Below are positions 32,576 to 36,198 of a stretch of 36,198 nucleotides of DNA, in pieces. A program made the position numbers and the translations under genes. The DNA is taken from positions 1 through 36,198 of the forward strand of contig JACPDH010000086.1 in the NCBI GenBank assembly GCA_016184115.1, given 5' to 3'. The DNA is from Acidobacteriota bacterium. GTDB taxonomy: Bacteria; Acidobacteriota; Thermoanaerobaculia; Gp7-AA8. Numbering within the stretch: the first letter of the stretch is position 1; every line of letters starts with the position of its first letter. Below the pieces are notes generated by a model. That model made no database searches. It was not told the DNA's origin and worked only from the letters and a program-made list of their open reading frames with translations.

Positions 32576-33775
32576 TCAGTCTTCGAGAAGCGTGAGCATG
32601 TAGCTCTGCGCTTCGGGTGAGTCCATCGTCGCGATCCGCTCGACGATCTCGCGGCGGAGCTTTCGATCGGTCTCCGCCTTCGCGAGACCGATCAGTGTCT
32701 TCACGTCTCCTTTGACGAAAAGCGCGTCGAGCACCGCCTCCTTCACCTCGGCAGACTTCTCCGTCCGCCAGATCTCGAGGAGGACGTCGCTCGAAACCCC
32801 CATCGCTCCCAGCAACTCGATCGCTTCTTCGCGCAGCTCGTGATCGGGCTCGTTCTTCGCAAGGTTCACGATCCAGTCTTTGTTACCCGCGACGAACATC
32901 CCCTCCATGATCTCTTCGCGAACGTCGCGATCCTTTTCGCTCTTGTAAAGCGCGTCGAGTTCGGCAGTCGCTTTCATTACGCCGAGCAGCTCGGCGGCCT
33001 CGCCGCGCATGTTCGGGTCGCCATCGATCTTCGCGACTTTCAACAGCGACGCGGAATCGCCGGCGAGCATGAGCCCCTCCATGGCAGCCTCTTTGACCTT
33101 CGGGTTAGTCGATTTCTGCAGCACGTCGAGCAGAAGGTCGCGATTCCGCGGATCGCCCGAAGTCCCCAGCATCTCGAGCGCGTCCTCCTGCAGGCCGGCC
33201 CCCATCGTGCCGCGCGCGGCCGATTCGAGCAGCGGCCTCGCGCGCGGCGAGCTCGACTGCAGGAGGACGAAGAGCGCGTGCTCCTTCACGTCGTTCGAGC
33301 TCTTCGGATTCGCGAGGAGCTTCTCGAGCAACGTTACGGCACGTTCCTGATCCGAATGAAGAAGGCTCGTAATCGCGAGCAGCTTGAGCTCGTCGTCCCC
33401 GAGAGATTCGGGCGCGACATCGCGACCGAGCGACTGCTTCACCTCGATCTCCAGCGCGGCTGCATCGTCCTTCCACTTGCTGTCGGGGTATTTCTGCCGG
33501 AGCTGGTTGAGAGACGCGAGCGCGTCGCCCGCCTTACCCGATTTCTGTTGCGCGTAGGCGAGCCAGTACCAGGCCCTGTCACCTTTCGAGCCTCCCTTCG
33601 AGGCCATTTCGTGAAAGGCGCTGATCGCTTCGTTCCACTGCTTTGCGTCGATCGCGGCAGAGCCGCGCCGATAAAGCTCGTCATCGCCGGGACCGGCAGC
33701 CGGAGGCGCGGCGGTGGCCGCTGCCCCGATCGTGAGCATGAACAGGAGGCTGAGTGCGAATGTCTTCGTTTTCAT
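32576..33775 (-). CDS. exported TPR/HEAT-repeat protein (operon copy 2, third gene)
   Basis: 399 aa with a signal peptide (about 1-23: FALSLLFMLTIGAAATA). The TPR-like part is DELYRRGSAAIDAKQWNEAI, then DRAWYWLAYAQQKSGKAGDA. HEAT-type repeats run to the C-terminus, ending KLRREIVERIATMDSPEAQS. The length equals copy 1, and blocks such as SSSPRARPLLESAARG are identical, so the duplication includes the whole protein. It lies 16 bp after the anti-sigma gene. Copy differences concentrate in the signal peptide and the middle HEAT repeats, which could tune different partners. Confidence 0.85.
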   Translation of the reverse strand: MKTKTFALSLLFMLTIGAAATAAPPAAGPGDDELYRRGSAAIDAKQWNEAISAFHEMASKGGSKGDRAWYWLAYAQQKSGKAGDALASLNQLRQKYPDSKWKDDAAALEIEVKQSLGRDVAPESLGDDELKLLAITSLLHSDQERAVTLLEKLLANPKSSNDVKEHALFVLLQSSSPRARPLLESAARGTMGAGLQEDALEMLGTSGDPRNRDLLLDVLQKSTNPKVKEAAMEGLMLAGDSASLLKVAKIDGDPNMRGEAAELLGVMKATAELDALYKSEKDRDVREEIMEGMFVAGNKDWIVNLAKNEPDHELREEAIELLGAMGVSSDVLLEIWRTEKSAEVKEAVLDALFVKGDVKTLIGLAKAETDRKLRREIVERIATMDSPEAQSYMLTLLED

Positions 33776-33791
33776 TTCGATTGGATCTCCG

Positions 33792-34553
33792 TCAGAGCCG
33801 TGTCGCCGGTGGCGACGACGGGCGTCGTTTGCTGGACTTCGATTCGAGCGTGGAGGAAATGACTCGAAGCTTGAAGATCAGACCGCGTGACTCGATCCGC
33901 TCCTGGAGCGCGTCGAGCTCGGAGTCATCGAGGCCGCTCCCGCTGTGTGCGATCTCGAGGAGGATCGGCTCGATCTCGTCGAGCAGCGCGGCGACCTCCG
34001 GCGCTCCCTGCTCTCGCGCAACCGCGCGGTGAATCCGGTTGCTCACGAGGAGTCTCTCCGCGGTGAGGCGCTCTGCCTCGAGATCAGATTCGTCGGGAGA
34101 GAGGTTCGACAGCGACGTGAGCAGCCTCTCGGAGCGACCCACCTGCTCGGTCACTGCCGACGTCATGACGGCATCGAGCGTGGCGTCGGGCGGTCTCTCG
34201 GCGGCCGGCTGCGCGTGACGCACCGTCGGGACCGGGTCGTTAGGGCGGGAACCGCGGCCGGCGAGGAAACCGACGGCGACGAGGAGCAACGCGGAGGCGG
34301 CTGCCGAGGCAAGCCACCAGTGGCGGTTAGGCCGAGCGTCCCGCCGGAGCTGCCAGTGAAGCCTGTGCCAGACCTGCTGCTCGTAGTCGTGCGGCAACTC
34401 GGGACCCGGGTCTTCGATGGCGGCTAGCGACGCAACGAGTGTGTCCCGATCCCGCCTGCACTGCTCGCAACTCTCGAGGTGGGCAACGAGCGCGTCGTCG
34501 AGCGGCTCGCCATAGTGAGCGAGAACTTGCTGCTCTTCGGTCAAGTGGCTCAT
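33792..34553 (-). CDS. transmembrane ZAS-type anti-sigma factor (operon copy 2)
   Basis: 253 aa from the ATG at 34553, which overlaps the sigma stop by ATGA exactly as in copy 1. The frame is open up to 34850, but that part overlaps the sigma gene and is not conserved. The zinc motif is His25-x3-Cys29-x2-Cys32 (HLESCEQC), at the same residue numbers as copy 1. The membrane helix is at about 79-98 (WWLASAAASALLLVAVGFLA). The periplasmic end keeps ELDALQERIESRGLIFKLRV. The Cys15 present in copy 1 (RYCEPLG) is Gly here. It is expected to inhibit the ECF sigma factor encoded just before it. Confidence 0.88.
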   Translation of the reverse strand: MSHLTEEQQVLAHYGEPLDDALVAHLESCEQCRRDRDTLVASLAAIEDPGPELPHDYEQQVWHRLHWQLRRDARPNRHWWLASAAASALLLVAVGFLAGRGSRPNDPVPTVRHAQPAAERPPDATLDAVMTSAVTEQVGRSERLLTSLSNLSPDESDLEAERLTAERLLVSNRIHRAVAREQGAPEVAALLDEIEPILLEIAHSGSGLDDSELDALQERIESRGLIFKLRVISSTLESKSSKRRPSSPPATRL

Positions 34554-35089
34554 GTCGCCCTCACCAGGGGATCGAGCACCTGGCGGAGTTTTCGAACGGC
34601 ACGGAACACCGCCTGCTTCGTCGCGCTCGTCTCGGTCCCCAGAACTGCGCTGATCTCGTCGATCGACATCCCTTCGAAGTGACGAAGCACGAATGCGGTC
34701 CGCTCGCTGCCGGTGAGCCGTTCCATCCCGCGCTCGAGGGCAGCGCGAAAGCCGATTCGCATCGCCGGATCTCCGTCCGACACAACCGGCTCGCTCATCT
34801 CGTCGAGCTCTTCGGTGCGATGGCGCATCGATCGACGCATCAGATCGCACGCGCTGTTCGTCGCGATGCGAAAGAGCCAGGTGCTGAAGCTCGATCGCGC
34901 GTCGAAGCTCGGTAAATGCCTGTAAGCTCGCAAGAAAGTCTCCTGTACGACGTCGTCTGCGTCTTGCTGGCTCCGCGTGAGGCGGTACGCCAACCTGAAG
35001 ACGGCGCGACCATGCCGCTCGACCAGGAACCGGAACGCGTCGGAGTCGCCCCCCAAAACGCGGTCGATCGTTACTGCGTCGTCATCCAT
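34550..35089 (-). CDS. ECF RNA polymerase sigma factor (operon copy 2)
   Basis: 179 aa. Region 2 is DAFRFLVERHGRAVFRLAYR, then DADDVVQETFLRAYRHL and RSSFSTWLFRIATNSA. Region 4 is RTAFVLRHFEGMSIDEISAV, then KQAVFRAVRKLRQVL. The -10 and -35 recognition regions closely match copy 1, in line with the near-identical promoter boxes. The linker between regions 2 and 4 differs most. There is no Shine-Dalgarno sequence before the ATG, and the proximal -10 ends 9 bp upstream. First gene of the second operon. Confidence 0.92.
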   Translation of the reverse strand: MDDDAVTIDRVLGGDSDAFRFLVERHGRAVFRLAYRLTRSQQDADDVVQETFLRAYRHLPSFDARSSFSTWLFRIATNSACDLMRRSMRHRTEELDEMSEPVVSDGDPAMRIGFRAALERGMERLTGSERTAFVLRHFEGMSIDEISAVLGTETSATKQAVFRAVRKLRQVLDPLVRAT

Positions 35090-35098
35090 TCGAGACCA

Positions 35099-35127
35099 TT
35101 AGACTCCGGCGCGAACGAATCGGTTAG
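35099..35127 (-). promoter_or_regulatory. ECF-type promoter, proximal (operon copy 2)
   Basis: CTAACC (35127-35122), a 17-bp spacer, then GTCTAA (35104-35099), followed by TGG. The box sequences, spacer length and 9-bp distance to the ATG equal copy 1. Confidence 0.75.
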
Positions 35128-35156
35128 TGCGGCCTCGTCGCCTCGTCCTCATTGCG

Positions 35157-35185
35157 TTGGACTCCGCCGGGCCCTCAACGGTTAG
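35157..35185 (-). promoter_or_regulatory. ECF-type promoter, distal (operon copy 2)
   Basis: CTAACC (35185-35180), a 17-bp spacer, then GTCCAA (35162-35157), 68 bp before the sigma start codon against 70 bp in copy 1. Confidence 0.65.
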
Positions 35186-35200
35186 CAACGATTCGAAGTG

Positions 35201-35234
35201 GCGCAGGCCCTGCCTGCGCGTCGCCGAAGGCGAC
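35201..35234. repeat. two adjacent perfect hairpins
   Basis: GCGCAGG-CCCTG-CCTGCGC (35201-35219) is followed directly by GTCGCC-GAA-GGCGAC (35220-35234). The GAA-loop hairpin has the same form as the one at 11296-11310. It lies in the 338-bp gap between sigma operon 2 and the hydrolase gene. Confidence 0.6.
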
Positions 35235-35289
35235 CGGGCATTCGAGTCACCAGGCGCGGTCAACCACCCATCATCGAGACGGCTTGCCA

Positions 35290-35309
35290 GGAAAACGAAG
35301 CTGTGACCC
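35290..35309 (+). repeat. REP-like unit near the window end
   Basis: GGAAAACGAAGCTGTGACCC matches the consensus with one base missing. The flanking 35310-35427 shows no gene or further structure that I recognise. Confidence 0.65.
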
Positions 35310-35427
35310 TATCTGCCTGCCCCTGGCTCCGCCGCGCCCGCGGCATCACCTCCGCCGTCGAGTCGCATGACGCGAACGCCGCGGGATGAAGCCGTGTTTC
35401 GGTAGAGACAGGCCTGCCTGCGAAGCG

Positions 35428-36198
35428 ATGATGACGATGCTCAGCGAACACTACGGTCCGCTCGAAGAGCAGTTGGGAGACTTGTATCTTCCAGCCGTCG
35501 CGCGGCCGCCGATTGTCTGCCTGCTCCATGGCGGCTTCTGGCGGATGCCGTATGGGCGAGAGCAGATGACGGCGGTGGCAGCCGATCTCGCCGAGCGCGG
35601 TTTCGCCGTCTGGAACCTCGAGTACCGTCGACTGGGAGCGCGCGGTGGCGGATGGCCGGGAACTTTCGACGACGTCGTCGCCGGGGTCGCCCATCTCGAA
35701 AAGGTGGCAGCACGTGGCGTCGGTCTCGACCTGAGGCGCCTAACAGTCGCCGGGCACTCGGCCGGAGGGCAGCTCGCGCTGTGGGCAGGCGGGCGCGGAG
35801 TCGACGAGTCGCCGCCGTCCACAGGAAAACGGGTCAGAATCGCGGCGGTTGCCGCCCTTGCCCCCATTGCAGATCTCGAGCGCGCCCATGACCTGCAGGT
35901 CGGCGGGACTGCGATCGCGGAGCTCCTGGCCGGGACACCGCAGAGCGCTCGAACGACGTATCGAATGGCCTCCCCCCGCCAGCTCCTTCCTCTCGGGATT
36001 CCGCAACTTCTCCTTCACGGTACCGCGGACGACGTGGTACCGATCGACATCTCGCGCGAGTATGCGCGAGCGGCACGTCTTGCCGGCGATGATGTCGAGC
36101 TCCGTGAGCTCGACGGTTCGGGCCACATGGAGTACCTCGATCCCTCGAGTGCGGCACATGACGCCCTGTGCCGGTGGCTGGAGCGGATGACGGCGGAA
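35428..36198 (+). CDS. alpha/beta hydrolase (esterase/BD-FAE-like), 3' end beyond window
   Basis: 257 codons are visible from the ATG at 35428 (further ATGs at 35431 and 35437), with no stop before the window edge; by family length little is missing. The oxyanion motif HGGFW is at about 34-38. The nucleophile elbow is GHSAGG with Ser111. The acid is Asp201 or Asp202 in LLLHGTADDVVP, and the catalytic His233 is in GSGHMEYLDP. The layout is that of small carboxylesterases related to bacterial BD-FAE and kynurenine formamidase enzymes. It has no signal peptide, so it is cytoplasmic; the substrate is unknown. It diverges from sigma operon 2, and a repeat block lies between them. Confidence 0.85.
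   Translation, partial: MMTMLSEHYGPLEEQLGDLYLPAVARPPIVCLLHGGFWRMPYGREQMTAVAADLAERGFAVWNLEYRRLGARGGGWPGTFDDVVAGVAHLEKVAARGVGLDLRRLTVAGHSAGGQLALWAGGRGVDESPPSTGKRVRIAAVAALAPIADLERAHDLQVGGTAIAELLAGTPQSARTTYRMASPRQLLPLGIPQLLLHGTADDVVPIDISREYARAARLAGDDVELRELDGSGHMEYLDPSSAAHDALCRWLERMTAE

Noticed and set aside
34554-34850. N-terminal extension of anti-sigma factor copy 2
   Set aside because: It lies inside the sigma gene, is absent from copy 1, and the ATGA overlap at 34550-34553 sets the start in both copies.
1-36198. CRISPR array, tRNA or rRNA genes, riboswitches
   Set aside because: I saw no regularly spaced repeats, tRNA-like cloverleaf with a TTC loop, conserved rRNA segment or known riboswitch core. 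A covariance-model scan would be needed to exclude small RNAs.

Overview
The window is high-GC bacterial chromosome. Several gene types suggest a Gram-negative bacterium of the Acidobacteriota type (perhaps Thermoanaerobaculia): exosortase H with its partner membrane protein, a nine-heme secreted cytochrome, DUF3857/transglutaminase proteins, ECF sigma operons carrying HEAT-repeat envelope proteins, and a RAYT transposase with dispersed palindromic repeats. The phylum is inferred from gene content only. I recognised no rRNA, tRNA or CRISPR array.

Region 1 (1-8.8 kb) concerns redox and secretion. A truncated GltD-like Fe-S flavoprotein gene diverges from an Rrf2/IscR-type regulator gene, and their promoters overlap. 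Next come a secreted nine-heme cytochrome, a strong bidirectional terminator, an exosortase H pair and a subtilisin-like protease. Region 2 (8.9-11.7 kb) holds an orphan membrane histidine kinase, then about 700 bp without an intact gene that contains REP-like repeats, a multi-hairpin repeat and a decayed receiver domain.

Region 3 (11.7-15.4 kb) and region 6 (31.4-35.2 kb) are paralogous four-gene operons in the same order and orientation: ECF sigma factor, ZAS-type anti-sigma factor with one membrane segment, exported TPR/HEAT protein, HEAT lipoprotein. Each is preceded by two tandem ECF-type promoters, CTAACC-N17-GTC(T/C)AA. Spacings are conserved between the copies, so each system probably autoregulates and the two may cross-talk. 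This duplicated envelope signalling system is the most notable feature of the window.

Region 4 (15.5-25.6 kb) has a DUF6493-like/SWIM zinc-finger pair, a HEAT-like protein, a 1002-aa secreted beta-rich protein whose C-terminal module resembles that of the nine-heme cytochrome, and a GT9 glycosyltransferase. Region 5 (25.7-31.4 kb) has two tandem exported transglutaminase-like proteins, the first apparently catalytically dead and the second intact. It is followed by a RAYT gene bracketed by inverted REP-like sequences. The window ends in a truncated alpha/beta hydrolase gene.
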